The position numbers and the translations under genes are program-made. From positions 248,001 to 312,000 of the forward strand of contig NZ_CP012676.1 in NCBI RefSeq assembly GCF_001294575.1: DNA of 64,000 bases, written 5' to 3'. This stretch comes from Pseudomonas versuta. GTDB taxonomy: Bacteria > Pseudomonadota > Gammaproteobacteria > Pseudomonadales > Pseudomonadaceae. Position 1 is the first letter of the stretch. Each line of letters starts with the position of its first letter. Below, one piece after another: positions 55,699 through 64,000 of this stretch. The notes under the pieces are model-generated. The model was not told the DNA's origin, ran no database searches, and was given only the letters and a program-made list of their open reading frames with translations.

Positions 55699-56913
55699 AT
55701 GAAATTGCCAATTTACCTCGATTATTCAGCCACTACCCCGGTTGATCCGCGTGTTGCTCAAAAAATGAGCGACTGCCTGCTGGTTGACGGCAACTTCGGT
55801 AACCCGGCGTCGCGTTCTCACGTATTTGGCTGGAAGGCTGAAGAAGCGGTTGAGAATGGCCGTCGTCAGGTTGCTGATCTGGTTAACGCCGACCCGCGTG
55901 AAATTGTCTGGACCTCCGGCGCGACCGAGGCCAACAACCTGGCGATCAAGGGTGCTGCGCATTTCTATGCCACCAAAGGCAAGCATCTGATCACCGACAA
56001 GATTGAACACAAGGCCGTCCTCGACACCATGCGTCAGCTGGAGCGCGAAGGCTTTGAAGTGACGTATATCGAGCCAGGTACCGACGGTCTGGTGACGCCG
56101 GCCATGGTTGAAGCGGCCATGCGTGATGACACCATTCTGGTTTCGATCATGCACGTGAACAACGAAATCGGCACCATCAACGACATCGCTGCGATTGGTG
56201 AGCTGACTCGCTCGCGCGGCGTGTTGTTCCATGTCGATGCGGCCCAGTCCACTGGCAAGGTTGAAATCGACCTGGCCAAACTGAAAGTCGACCTGATGTC
56301 CTTCTCGGCTCACAAGACTTATGGCCCTAAAGGTATCGGCGCACTGTATGTAAGCCGCAAGCCACGCGTACGTATTGAAGCCACCATGCACGGCGGCGGT
56401 CACGAGCGCGGCATGCGTTCGGGCACCCTGGCTACCCACCAGATCGTGGGCATGGGCGAAGCGTTCCAGATCGCCAAAGAAGAAATGGCAGCCGAGAACA
56501 TCCGCATCAAGGCCCTGAGCGACCGTTTCTTCAAGCAGGTTGAACACCTTGAAGAGCTGTACGTCAACGGCAGCATGACCGCCCGCGTTCCGCACAACCT
56601 GAACCTGAGCTTCAACTATGTTGAAGGCGAGTCGCTGATCATGGCGCTCAAGGATCTGGCAGTGTCGTCCGGTTCGGCCTGTACTTCTGCTTCCCTTGAG
56701 CCGTCTTACGTATTGCGCGCCCTGGGCCGCAATGACGAACTGGCGCACAGCTCGATCCGCTTTACCTTCGGTCGTTTTACCACTGAAGAAGAAATCGATT
56801 ATGCCGCGCAGAAGGTCTGCGAGGCTGTTACCAAGCTGCGCGCCTTGTCGCCGCTGTGGGACATGTACAAAGACGGCATCGACATTTCGAAAATCGAATG
56901 GGCGGCGCACTAA
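55699..56913 (+). CDS. iscS: Cysteine desulfurase IscS
   Basis: This is a 404-residue PLP enzyme that takes sulfur from cysteine for Fe-S clusters and tRNA thiolation. The PLP Lys is in [12 protein letters not shown] (about residue 206) and the mobile catalytic Cys in [14 protein letters not shown] (about 328). Second gene of the operon. Confidence 0.96.
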   Translation: MKLPIYLDYSATTPVDPRVAQKMSDCLLVDGNFGNPASRSHVFGWKAEEAVENGRRQVADLVNADPREIVWTSGATEANNLAIKGAAHFYATKGKHLITDKIEHKAVLDTMRQLEREGFEVTYIEPGTDGLVTPAMVEAAMRDDTILVSIMHVNNEIGTINDIAAIGELTRSRGVLFHVDAAQSTGKVEIDLAKLKVDLMSFSAHKTYGPKGIGALYVSRKPRVRIEATMHGGGHERGMRSGTLATHQIVGMGEAFQIAKEEMAAENIRIKALSDRFFKQVEHLEELYVNGSMTARVPHNLNLSFNYVEGESLIMALKDLAVSSGSACTSASLEPSYVLRALGRNDELAHSSIRFTFGRFTTEEEIDYAAQKVCEAVTKLRALSPLWDMYKDGIDISKIEWAAH

Positions 56914-57009
56914 CAATTTAAGTCGCCACAGGCAGGCGCCGTAAACGCAGCGAACAGCCGCTTTTACAGCGCCTCAAGAGTGACTCTCTGATGAGTGAGG
57001 ATTAGTACC

Positions 57010-57396
57010 ATGGCTTACAGCGAAAAGGTTATTGACCACTACGAGAACCCGCGCAACGTCGGCAAGATGGACGCGGAAGACCCGGATGTCGGCACCGGCA
57101 TGGTTGGTGCACCGGCGTGCGGCGACGTGATGCGTTTGCAGATCAAGGTCAACGAGCAGGGCATCATTGAAGATGCCAAGTTCAAGACCTATGGTTGCGG
57201 TTCGGCAATCGCTTCCAGCTCCCTGGCTACCGAGTGGATGAAGGGCAAGACTCTGGATGAAGCAGAGACCATCAAAAACACTCAGCTGGCTGAAGAGCTG
57301 GCCTTGCCACCGGTAAAAATTCACTGCTCGGTACTCGCAGAAGACGCCATCAAGGCGGCTGTTCGCGATTACAAGCAGAAGAAAGGTTTGATCTGA
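57010..57396 (+). CDS. iscU: Fe-S cluster scaffold IscU
   Basis: This 128-residue scaffold has three conserved Cys in GAPACGDVM, YGCGSAIASS and KIHCSVLAED. It receives sulfur from IscS and hands clusters on with HscAB, which recognises a LPPVK motif, present here as ALPPVKIHC. The ATG at 57010 fits the family; an in-frame start 15 bases earlier does not. Confidence 0.96.
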   Translation: MAYSEKVIDHYENPRNVGKMDAEDPDVGTGMVGAPACGDVMRLQIKVNEQGIIEDAKFKTYGCGSAIASSSLATEWMKGKTLDEAETIKNTQLAEELALPPVKIHCSVLAEDAIKAAVRDYKQKKGLI

Positions 57397-57463
57397 TCCG
57401 TTTGCTCGCTGCCAGCAGTGGCGTGAGCAGGGTGATGATACTGGCGATTCGTAAGGAGTCCTG

Positions 57464-57787
57464 ATGGCTATCAGCATGACAGAAGCGGCGGCCCGGCATA
57501 TTCGTCGTTCCCTTGACGGGCGCGGCAAGGGTGAGGGGATTCGTCTGGGTGTTCGCACCACGGGCTGTTCCGGTCTCGCCTATGTGATGGAGTTCGTTGA
57601 TGAGGTCGGCAGTGAGGACCAGGTCTTTGAGAGTCATGGCGAAAAAGTGATCATTGATCCTAAAAGCCTGACCTATCTCGACGGTACCGAACTCGATTTC
57701 ACCAAGGAAGGGTTGAACGAAGGCTTCAAGTTCAACAATCCCAACGTGCGCGGTGAATGTGGCTGCGGCGAAAGCTTCAACATCTGA
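57464..57787 (+). CDS. iscA: A-type Fe-S carrier IscA
   Basis: This is a 107-residue carrier with the three cluster Cys in [10 protein letters not shown] and ECGCGESF. It delivers clusters to target proteins. GGAG lies before the ATG. Confidence 0.95.
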   Translation: MAISMTEAAARHIRRSLDGRGKGEGIRLGVRTTGCSGLAYVMEFVDEVGSEDQVFESHGEKVIIDPKSLTYLDGTELDFTKEGLNEGFKFNNPNVRGECGCGESFNI

Positions 57788-57795
57788 GGCTACTC

Positions 57796-58317
57796 GTGGG
57801 CACTCCTTGTCATTTCGCATTATTTGAACTGCAGCCCGGCTTCACGCTGGATCTAGAGCAGTTGGCCACGCGCTACCGTGAGTTGGCGCGTGGTGTGCAC
57901 CCGGATCGATTTGCTGATGCTTCCGAGCGTGAGCAACGACTGGCGCTGGAGCAATCCGCCAGCCTCAACGAGGCCTACCAGACGCTCAAAAGCCCACCCA
58001 AGCGCGCGCGTTACCTGCTTGCGATGAATGGGCGTGAGATGCCGCTGGAAGTCACGGTGCATGATCCCGAGTTTCTGATGCAGCAGATGCAATGGCGCGA
58101 AGAGCTTGAAGACTTGCAAGACAGCGCCGATATGGCAGGTATTGCTGCATTCAAGCGTCGGCTCAAAGTCGCTCAGGATCAGTTGAACGACAGCTTCGCT
58201 GCTTGCTGGAATGATGCAGCGCAGCGCGAACAGGCCGAGCGCCTGATGCGCCGCATGCAGTTCCTCGACAAGCTCACTTACGAAGTGCGCCAGTTAGAAG
58301 AGCGCCTCGACGATTAA
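57796..58317 (+). CDS. hscB: J-type co-chaperone HscB
   Basis: This 173-residue protein starts at a GTG (57796) 8 bases after iscA. The J domain has the HPD motif in [10 protein letters not shown] (about residues 35-40) and is followed by a helical IscU-binding domain. It brings IscU to HscA. Confidence 0.94.
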   Translation: MGTPCHFALFELQPGFTLDLEQLATRYRELARGVHPDRFADASEREQRLALEQSASLNEAYQTLKSPPKRARYLLAMNGREMPLEVTVHDPEFLMQQMQWREELEDLQDSADMAGIAAFKRRLKVAQDQLNDSFAACWNDAAQREQAERLMRRMQFLDKLTYEVRQLEERLDD

Positions 58318-58368
58318 CCCAGTGCCGCCACGGTTGCACGCCTGATATACAGATAAGTCCTGATTACG

Positions 58369-60231
58369 ATGGCCCTACTGCAGATCGCCGAACCCGGCCA
58401 AAGTCCTCAACCGCACCAGCGACGTCTGGCTGTGGGGATCGACTTGGGCACTACCAATTCGCTGGTCGCTGCATTGCGCAGCGGTCTTTCCGAGCCGCTG
58501 GCCGATGCTGACGGCAAGGTCATCCTGCCGTCTGCGGTGCGTTATCACGCAGATCGCATCGAGGTGGGCGAGTCTGCCCGTCTGGCGGCCTCAAGCGATC
58601 CTTTCAATACCGTGCTGTCGGTCAAGCGCTTGATGGGTCGTGGTCTGTCCGACGTCAAGCAATTGGGCGAGCAGCTGCCTTATCGCTTTGTTGGCGGTGA
58701 GTCGCATATGCCGTTCATTGACACCGTTCAGGGCCCCAAAAGCCCGGTAGAAGTGTCAGCCGACATTTTGAAAGTGTTGCGCGAGCGTGCTGAAAAAACC
58801 TTGGGCGGCGAACTGGTGGGGGCGGTGATTACCGTGCCGGCTTATTTCGATGACGCTCAGCGCCAGGCGACCAAGGATGCGGCGCGGCTTGCCGGGCTCA
58901 ATGTATTGCGCCTGCTCAACGAGCCGACTGCCGCCGCTGTGGCTTACGGTCTTGATCAGCACGCTGAAGGCGTGGTTGCCATCTATGACCTGGGTGGCGG
59001 TACCTTCGATATCTCGATCCTGCGTTTGACCGGCGGCGTGTTTGAAGTCCTGGCGACCGGCGGCGACAGCGCGCTGGGTGGCGATGACTTTGACCATGCC
59101 ATTGCCAGCTGGATTGTCGAGCAGGCAGGTTTATCCGCAGATATTGATCCGGGCACTCAGCGCCAATTGTTGCAAATTGCCTGTGCTGCCAAAGAGGGGC
59201 TGACCGATGCCTCATCCGTGTCTGTCGCTTATGGCGACTGGCAGGCAGAGCTGACCCGTGAAGCTTTCGATGCTCTTATCGAACCGATGATTGCCCGCAG
59301 TCTCAAGGCTTGTCGTCGGGCGGTACGTGATTCCAACATTGAGCTTGATGAAGTTCAGGCGGTGGTGATGGTCGGTGGTTCGACCCGCGTGCCGCGCGTG
59401 CGTGAAGCCGTTGCCGAGATGTTTGGCCGTCAGCCATTGACCGATATCGACCCCGATCAGGTGGTCGCCATTGGCGCTGCGATTCAGGCCGACACTCTGG
59501 CCGGTAACAAGCGTGATGGTGGCGAGCTGTTGTTGCTGGACGTGATTCCGTTGTCGCTCGGTCTTGAGACCATGGGCGGCCTGATGGAGAAAGTCATTCC
59601 GCGCAACACCACGATTCCTGTGGCTCGCGCGCAAGACTTCACCACCTACAAAGACGGCCAGACGGCCATGATGATTCATGTGCTGCAAGGTGAGCGTGAG
59701 CTGATCAGCGATTGCCGCTCCCTGGCGCGTTTTGAATTGCGCGGTATTCCGCCGATGGTGGCCGGTGCTGCCAAAATCCGCGTCACCTTCCAGGTCGATG
59801 CCGATGGCTTGCTCAATGTCACGGCCCGCGAGCTGGGGTCGGGCGTGGAGGCAACGATTCAGGTCAAGCCGTCTTACGGTCTGACCGATGGCGAAATCGC
59901 CAAAATGCTCAAGGATTCATTCCAGTACGCCAGTGACGACAAAGTCGCACGGGTGTTGCGTGAGCAGCAGGTCGATGCTCAGCGTCTGATCGAGGCGGTA
60001 CAGGCGGCGCTGGATGTTGATGGCGATCGTTTGCTGGACGCCGAAGAGCGGATGGTCATCGAGCTGCAAATGCAGGAACTGGCCCAATTGTTGAAGGGCA
60101 CCGATGGTTATGCCATCGAGCAGCAGACCAAGCGTCTGTCGCAAGTGACCGATGCCTTCGCCGCCCGACGCATGGACTTGACGGTTAAAGCCGCCCTGTC
60201 GGGACGCAACCTGAATGAAATCGAGGAATAA
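58369..60231 (+). CDS. hscA: Hsp70-type chaperone HscA
   Basis: This is a 620-residue specialised Hsp70. [12 protein letters not shown] near residue 24 and [12 protein letters not shown] near 205 form the ATP site, and the C-terminal substrate domain binds IscU. With HscB it drives release of clusters from IscU. Confidence 0.95.
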   Translation: MALLQIAEPGQSPQPHQRRLAVGIDLGTTNSLVAALRSGLSEPLADADGKVILPSAVRYHADRIEVGESARLAASSDPFNTVLSVKRLMGRGLSDVKQLGEQLPYRFVGGESHMPFIDTVQGPKSPVEVSADILKVLRERAEKTLGGELVGAVITVPAYFDDAQRQATKDAARLAGLNVLRLLNEPTAAAVAYGLDQHAEGVVAIYDLGGGTFDISILRLTGGVFEVLATGGDSALGGDDFDHAIASWIVEQAGLSADIDPGTQRQLLQIACAAKEGLTDASSVSVAYGDWQAELTREAFDALIEPMIARSLKACRRAVRDSNIELDEVQAVVMVGGSTRVPRVREAVAEMFGRQPLTDIDPDQVVAIGAAIQADTLAGNKRDGGELLLLDVIPLSLGLETMGGLMEKVIPRNTTIPVARAQDFTTYKDGQTAMMIHVLQGERELISDCRSLARFELRGIPPMVAGAAKIRVTFQVDADGLLNVTARELGSGVEATIQVKPSYGLTDGEIAKMLKDSFQYASDDKVARVLREQQVDAQRLIEAVQAALDVDGDRLLDAEERMVIELQMQELAQLLKGTDGYAIEQQTKRLSQVTDAFAARRMDLTVKAALSGRNLNEIEE

Positions 60232-60234
60232 CTG

Positions 60235-60576
60235 ATGCCGCAGATCATTTTTCTGCCACACGCCGAGCATTGCCCGGACGGTATGGTTGTTGAGGCTGAG
60301 ACCGGCAAAACCATTCTCGAAGTGGCCCACGACAATCACATCGAAATCGAAAGCGCGTGCGGCGGTGTTTGCGCCTGCACCACTTGTCACTGTGTGATTC
60401 GTGAAGGCTTCGACTCCCTCATTGAGGCTGACGAGCTGGAAGAAGACTACCTCGATCGGGCCTGGGGTCTGGAGCCTACCTCGCGCCTGAGCTGTCAGGC
60501 CCGGGTCGGCACTGAAGACATCACAGTCGAAATTCCGAAGTACTCGCTCAACCACGCCGCTGAAGCGCCGCACTGA
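60235..60576 (+). CDS. fdx: Adrenodoxin-type [2Fe-2S] ferredoxin
   Basis: This is a 113-residue ferredoxin with cluster Cys in SACGGVCACTTCHC (about residues 40-53) and a further Cys in RLSCQARVG (about 87). It supplies electrons for cluster assembly. It follows hscA by 3 bases. Confidence 0.95.
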   Translation: MPQIIFLPHAEHCPDGMVVEAETGKTILEVAHDNHIEIESACGGVCACTTCHCVIREGFDSLIEADELEEDYLDRAWGLEPTSRLSCQARVGTEDITVEIPKYSLNHAAEAPH

Positions 60577-60588
60577 TAAGGAATTGTC

Positions 60589-60789
60589 ATGAGCCTTAAA
60601 TGGGTTGATGTGCAGGAAATCGCTATCCAGCTGGCCGAAGCTCACCCGGACGTCGATCCGTTGACGGTGAATTTCGTCAAGCTGCGCAACCTGGTCATGG
60701 CGTTGCCTGACTTCGACGACATCCCTGATCGTGGTGGGGAGAAGGTCCTAGAAGCCATTCAGGGCTTGTGGATCGAAGAAGCTGACTAA
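60589..60789 (+). CDS. iscX: Fe-S assembly protein IscX
   Basis: This 66-residue acidic protein (MSLKWVDVQEIAIQLAEAHP) is the usual last gene of the isc operon and modulates IscS by binding iron and the desulfurase. Confidence 0.95.
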   Translation: MSLKWVDVQEIAIQLAEAHPDVDPLTVNFVKLRNLVMALPDFDDIPDRGGEKVLEAIQGLWIEEAD

Positions 60790-60821
60790 AATTGCAACGC
60801 ACGTAATTATGAAATACCCAA

Positions 60822-60853
60822 GAACCCGCGTATAATTCGCGGGTTTAATTTTT
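60822..60853 (+). terminator. isc operon terminator with TATAAT in the loop
   Basis: AACCCGCG and CGCGGGTT form an 8-bp stem followed by TAATTTTT. The loop reads TATAATT, a perfect -10 hexamer at 60831-60836, about 50 bases ahead of ndk; a good -35 is not obvious. Confidence 0.8.
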
Positions 60854-60883
60854 CGCTTAAATCACTGTTTCTGGAGTTACACC

Positions 60884-61309
60884 ATGGCTGTTCAACGCAC
60901 TTTCTCCATCATCAAGCCTGACGCTGTTGCAAAAAACGTTATCGGCGAGATCACCACCCGTTTTGAAAAAGCCGGCCTGAAGGTTGTAGCTTCCAAACTG
61001 AAGCAACTGTCCAAAGCTGAAGCTGAAGGCTTCTACGCTGAGCACAGCGCTCGTGGCTTCTTCGGCGACCTGGTTGCTTTCATGATCTCCGGCCCGGTTG
61101 TTGTTCAGGTTCTGGAAGGCGAAAACGCTATCGCTCTGAACCGCGAACTGATGGGCGCTACCAACCCTAAAGAAGCAGCTGCCGGCACTATCCGTGCTGA
61201 CTTCGCTGAATCCATCGACGCCAACGCTGTTCACGGTTCGGATTCTGAAGCAGCAGCTGCTCGCGAAATCTCCTACTTTTTCGCAGCTACTGAAGTAACC
61301 ACTCGATAA
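60884..61309 (+). CDS. ndk: Nucleoside diphosphate kinase
   Basis: This is a 141-residue kinase that equalises NTP and dNTP pools. The start [20 protein letters not shown] and the active-site His in NAVHGSDS (about residue 117) are diagnostic. CTGGAG precedes the ATG. Codon use is strongly biased, as in highly expressed genes. Confidence 0.96.
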   Translation: MAVQRTFSIIKPDAVAKNVIGEITTRFEKAGLKVVASKLKQLSKAEAEGFYAEHSARGFFGDLVAFMISGPVVVQVLEGENAIALNRELMGATNPKEAAAGTIRADFAESIDANAVHGSDSEAAAAREISYFFAATEVTTR

Positions 61310-61337
61310 GCATCGGCTTGTGAGTGAGGGTGAAGAC

Positions 61338-62486
61338 ATGATTGCAACGACTGGCAAAACAAACCTGCTGGGCCTGACTCAGCCCCAAATGGAGAAATTC
61401 TTCGACTCAATCGGGGAGAAGCGTTTCCGTGCCGGTCAGGTCATGAAGTGGATTCACCACTTTGGCGTCGATGATTTCGACGCCATGACTAACGTCAGCA
61501 AGGCCTTGCGCGACAAGCTCAAGGCTATTGCTGAGGTTCGTGGACCTGAAGTCGTCAGCGAGGACATCTCCACCGATGGCACCCGTAAATGGGTGGTTCG
61601 TGTCGAGTCCGGCAGCTGCGTCGAAACAGTTTATATACCCCAGGGCAAGCGCGGCACTTTGTGCGTTTCGTCCCAGGCTGGCTGTGCCCTGGACTGCAGT
61701 TTCTGCTCCACCGGCAAGCAAGGTTTCAATAGCAACCTCACCGCCGCTGAAGTGATCGGCCAGGTGTGGATTGCCAACAAATCCTTTGGTAGCGTCCCGG
61801 CAACTGCCGACCGTGCCATCACCAACGTGGTGATGATGGGCATGGGTGAGCCGCTGCTGAACTTTGACAACGTGATTGCCGCCATGCATCTGATGATGGA
61901 TGACCTGGGCTACGGTATTTCCAAGCGCCGGGTGACACTGTCCACCTCGGGCGTAGTGCCGATGATCGATGAGCTGGCCAAGCACATCGACGTATCCCTG
62001 GCGTTGTCGCTGCATGCCCCCAACGATGCCTTGCGCAGCCAGTTGGTGCCGATCAACAAAAAGTACCCGCTCAAAATGCTGCTCGAGTCCTGCCGTCGCT
62101 ACATGGCGACCTTGGGCGAAAAGCGTGTCTTGACCGTTGAGTACACCATGCTCAAAGACATCAATGACCACGTCGAGCATGCCGTGGAAATGATCGAGTT
62201 GCTCAAGGACACGCCTTGCAAGATCAACCTGATCCCCTTTAACCCGTTCCCGCATTCGGGCTATGAGCGTCCAAGCAATAACGCCATTCGCCGTTTCCAG
62301 GATCTGCTGCATCAAGCCGGTTATAACGTGACAGTGCGTACCACTCGCGGTGAAGACATCGACGCGGCGTGCGGGCAACTGGTTGGTCAGGTCAATGACC
62401 GCACCCGCCGTAGCGAGCGCTGGGTTGCCGGGCATGAGCAGAGCGCTGAAGGCGATGTAGCGCCAAACGCTTCGCCGGCTCCCTGA
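61338..62486 (+). CDS. rlmN: Dual-specificity rRNA/tRNA methyltransferase RlmN
   Basis: This 382-residue radical-SAM enzyme methylates A2503 of 23S rRNA and A37 of some tRNAs. The 4Fe-4S Cys are in [11 protein letters not shown] (about residues 118-128), and the methyl-carrier Cys lie near the C-terminus (DAACGQL). The ATG at 61338 follows GAGGGTGAAG. Confidence 0.94.
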   Translation: MIATTGKTNLLGLTQPQMEKFFDSIGEKRFRAGQVMKWIHHFGVDDFDAMTNVSKALRDKLKAIAEVRGPEVVSEDISTDGTRKWVVRVESGSCVETVYIPQGKRGTLCVSSQAGCALDCSFCSTGKQGFNSNLTAAEVIGQVWIANKSFGSVPATADRAITNVVMMGMGEPLLNFDNVIAAMHLMMDDLGYGISKRRVTLSTSGVVPMIDELAKHIDVSLALSLHAPNDALRSQLVPINKKYPLKMLLESCRRYMATLGEKRVLTVEYTMLKDINDHVEHAVEMIELLKDTPCKINLIPFNPFPHSGYERPSNNAIRRFQDLLHQAGYNVTVRTTRGEDIDAACGQLVGQVNDRTRRSERWVAGHEQSAEGDVAPNASPAP

Positions 62487-62498
62487 GAGAGGACATCC

Positions 62499-63257
62499 AT
62501 GATCCTGCGCGCCGCGCTTTCTTTCGGACTGGTCAGCTTTTTGGCTGGCTGCGTGTCATCGGGTGGCTCAAACCCGATGGCTACCGACAAGGGGCGTGAC
62601 GAGGCGCGGGAGGCCTATGTTCAACTGGGCCTTGGTTATCTTCAGCAGGGGATGACCGAGCAGGCCCGGATTCCCCTGAGTAAAGCCCTCGAACTCGACA
62701 GAAACGACCCGGACACCAATGCCGCACTGGCGTTGGTGTTTCAGTCTGAAATGGAGTTTGAGCTGGCCGAACAGGCCTTTCGCACAGCACTGCGGGCGCG
62801 GCCGAACGATGCCCGCATCCTGAACAACTATGGCAGTCTGCTTTTCGGCCAGCAGCGCTATCAGGAAGCCTCTGACCAGTTCAGCAAAGCACTGGCCGAC
62901 AACCTTTACCCTGAGCGTTCGCGGATCTACGAGAACCTGGGTGTCGCCTCGCTCAAGCTGGGCCAGCGGGATGCAGGTCGCCAGCAGCTCGAAAAAGCCT
63001 TGCGTCTGAACCGTCAGCAACCTCGCGCATTGCTCGAAATGGCTGAGTTGTCTTACGAAGACAGGCATTATGTGCCCGCACGTGACTTTTACGATCGTTT
63101 TAGCCTGCTTAGCGGGCAAAATGCACGTAGTCTATTGCTCGGTGCGCGACTGGCGAATGTATTCGACGACCGCACCCCAACAGCCAATTACGGCCAGCAA
63201 CTAAAACGACTCTATCCCGGCACGCCGGAATATCAGCAATACCTGTCGGAGCAATGA
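62499..63257 (+). CDS. pilW: Type IV pilus biogenesis lipoprotein PilW/PilF
   Basis: This 252-residue protein has a lipobox FLAGC (about residues 14-18) and TPR repeats over most of its length (AYVQLGLGYLQQGM, then RILNNYGSLLFGQQRYQEA). It is the outer-membrane pilotin that helps PilQ secretin assemble. rodZ overlaps its stop. Confidence 0.92.
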   Translation: MILRAALSFGLVSFLAGCVSSGGSNPMATDKGRDEAREAYVQLGLGYLQQGMTEQARIPLSKALELDRNDPDTNAALALVFQSEMEFELAEQAFRTALRARPNDARILNNYGSLLFGQQRYQEASDQFSKALADNLYPERSRIYENLGVASLKLGQRDAGRQQLEKALRLNRQQPRALLEMAELSYEDRHYVPARDFYDRFSLLSGQNARSLLLGARLANVFDDRTPTANYGQQLKRLYPGTPEYQQYLSEQ

Positions 63258-64000
63258 TGAAAGCGGCGCAACCCGAAGTTCTAGCAGCGACTCGTGTCAA
63301 TCCCGGTGAGACCCTGCGTCAGGCCCGTGAAAACAATGGATGGACGTTGGCTGAAGTCGCCTTGAAACTCAATCTCACGGCCAGTTCCTTGAGCAACCTT
63401 GAGACCGGGGCGTTCGACAAGCTGCCAGGCCATACGTTTGCGCGTGGTTACATCCGTGCCTATGCCAAATTGCTTGGCATGGACCAGACCAGTCTGGTCC
63501 ATGAGTTTGACCTGTACACCGGGACTGATGCCAACGGCAGCAATGTGCACAGCCTTGGCCGTATAGAAGAACCCGTGCGGGTTTCGCATACCATCTTGCG
63601 TATTGTCAGCTTGCTGTTGCTGATCGCCGTAATCGGCGGCGGTTTCATATGGTGGCAGGACCAGACGTCCATGCGCGCCAAGGACCTGATCGGGCTGAAC
63701 CCGGAGCACGTTGAAGTTGAAGGCGCTGACGGTACGACCCGGATCCACCCGCTCGACGAGCCGGAAGATCAGGCTGTAGCAGAGGCCAAGGTTGAAGGCG
63801 AGGCACCTGTGGCCGCTGAGGCAGCTCCAGAGCAAGACACAACGGCTGCGCCGGTGTTGCCGGTTGCACCCTTGACGTCCGGCGCTGCGCCGGCGCCGGT
63901 TGCCCAGGCAGCTGTTGCCCCGACAGCAACCCCGGCAACCCCGGCAACGCCGGCTGCTGCGCCTGCAGCACCCGCGGCCACAGCACCTGTTGCGGGTGCT
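63254..64000 (+). CDS. rodZ: Cell shape protein RodZ (partial, runs off window)
   Basis: The 249 residues seen contain an N-terminal helix-turn-helix of the Xre type (ETLRQARENNGWTLAEVALK), a basic juxtamembrane part, one transmembrane helix (about 118-136, ILRIVSLLLLIAVIGGGFIW) and then a long Ala/Pro/Thr-rich periplasmic linker. RodZ links MreB to the wall synthesis machinery. The start overlaps the pilW stop (ATGATGA); ATG 63257 is an equal choice. The C-terminal periplasmic domain lies beyond the window. Confidence 0.92.
   Translation, partial: MMKAAQPEVLAATRVNPGETLRQARENNGWTLAEVALKLNLTASSLSNLETGAFDKLPGHTFARGYIRAYAKLLGMDQTSLVHEFDLYTGTDANGSNVHSLGRIEEPVRVSHTILRIVSLLLLIAVIGGGFIWWQDQTSMRAKDLIGLNPEHVEVEGADGTTRIHPLDEPEDQAVAEAKVEGEAPVAAEAAPEQDTTAAPVLPVAPLTSGAAPAPVAQAAVAPTATPATPATPAAAPAAPAATAPVAGA

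Overview
The window looks like a chromosome segment of a fluorescens-group Pseudomonas. The evidence is the high-GC coding style, the many REP-type palindromes of the 'GGCTTGCCAGC' and 'GGGCAAGCCCGC' kind between genes, a Pseudomonas-like order of queA-tgt-yajC-secDF and suhB-trmJ-cysE-iscRSUA-hscBA-fdx-iscX-ndk-rlmN-pilW-rodZ, and host-type regulators (KdgR, MocR, LysR, Lrp).

Layout. (1) 1-2.4 kb: an unknown protein and a small lipoprotein, converging. (2) 2.4-10.8 kb: a hexuronate catabolic cluster. A KdgR-like repressor is divergent from kdgK, manD (enolase-superfamily mannonate dehydratase), an RspB-like dehydrogenase, an MFS transporter, uxuB and uxuA. Two KdgR-like palindromes lie between the repressor and kdgK. 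(3) 10.8-19.3 kb: a secreted M28 peptidase-autotransporter, an NmrA-type oxidoreductase, LysR and Lrp regulators, a LysE exporter, a cytochrome c and a short-type ArgC. (4) 19.3-20.2 kb: a type VI secretion amidase/immunity pair (Tae4/Tai4) in which the toxin is frameshifted. (5) 20.2-24.1 kb: a second sugar-acid locus (dehydrogenase, tagaturonate/fructuronate reductase-like enzyme, FadR-type GntR regulator) with a leader ORF, paired operator-like repeats and a relic resembling the start of altronate dehydratase. (6) 24.1-28.4 kb: a MocR regulator, a BenE-type carrier and a frameshifted glyA.

(7) 28.5-45.95 kb: a mobile island integrated in the 3' end of tRNA-Leu(CAA). It has a P4-type tyrosine integrase beside the tRNA, a direct repeat of about 107 bp at both ends, an AlpA-like factor, a P4-alpha-like primase-helicase with small coupled genes, and a leader with three mutually complementary segments and a terminator, laid out like the P4 CI RNA immunity region. 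Its cargo includes two anti-phage systems side by side: Gabija (gajA, gajB) and a Lamassu/Ddm-type operon (DUF4297 nuclease, small protein, SMC ATPase), the latter clearly AT-rich. Its left end carries the most unusual structure of the window: about 0.6 kb of non-coding DNA with four successive blocks of short iterons, each block with its own sequence (GGTCAAC, GGTGAAC, GGTTAAC, GGTGTTAC), with an 18-bp hairpin motif recurring around them. Only the last iteron type recurs at the island's other end, where it pairs naturally with the resident primase as ori and crr do in P4.

(8) 46.1-64 kb: conserved core genes for queuosine tRNA modification, the SecDF-YajC translocon, Fe-S cluster assembly under an IscR-type promoter, nucleotide metabolism, ribosome methylation, type IV pilus assembly and cell shape (rodZ runs off the end).

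Caveat: glyA, tae4 and the left att copy each lack one base in a G/C homopolymer, so sequencing error must be excluded before calling these mutations real.
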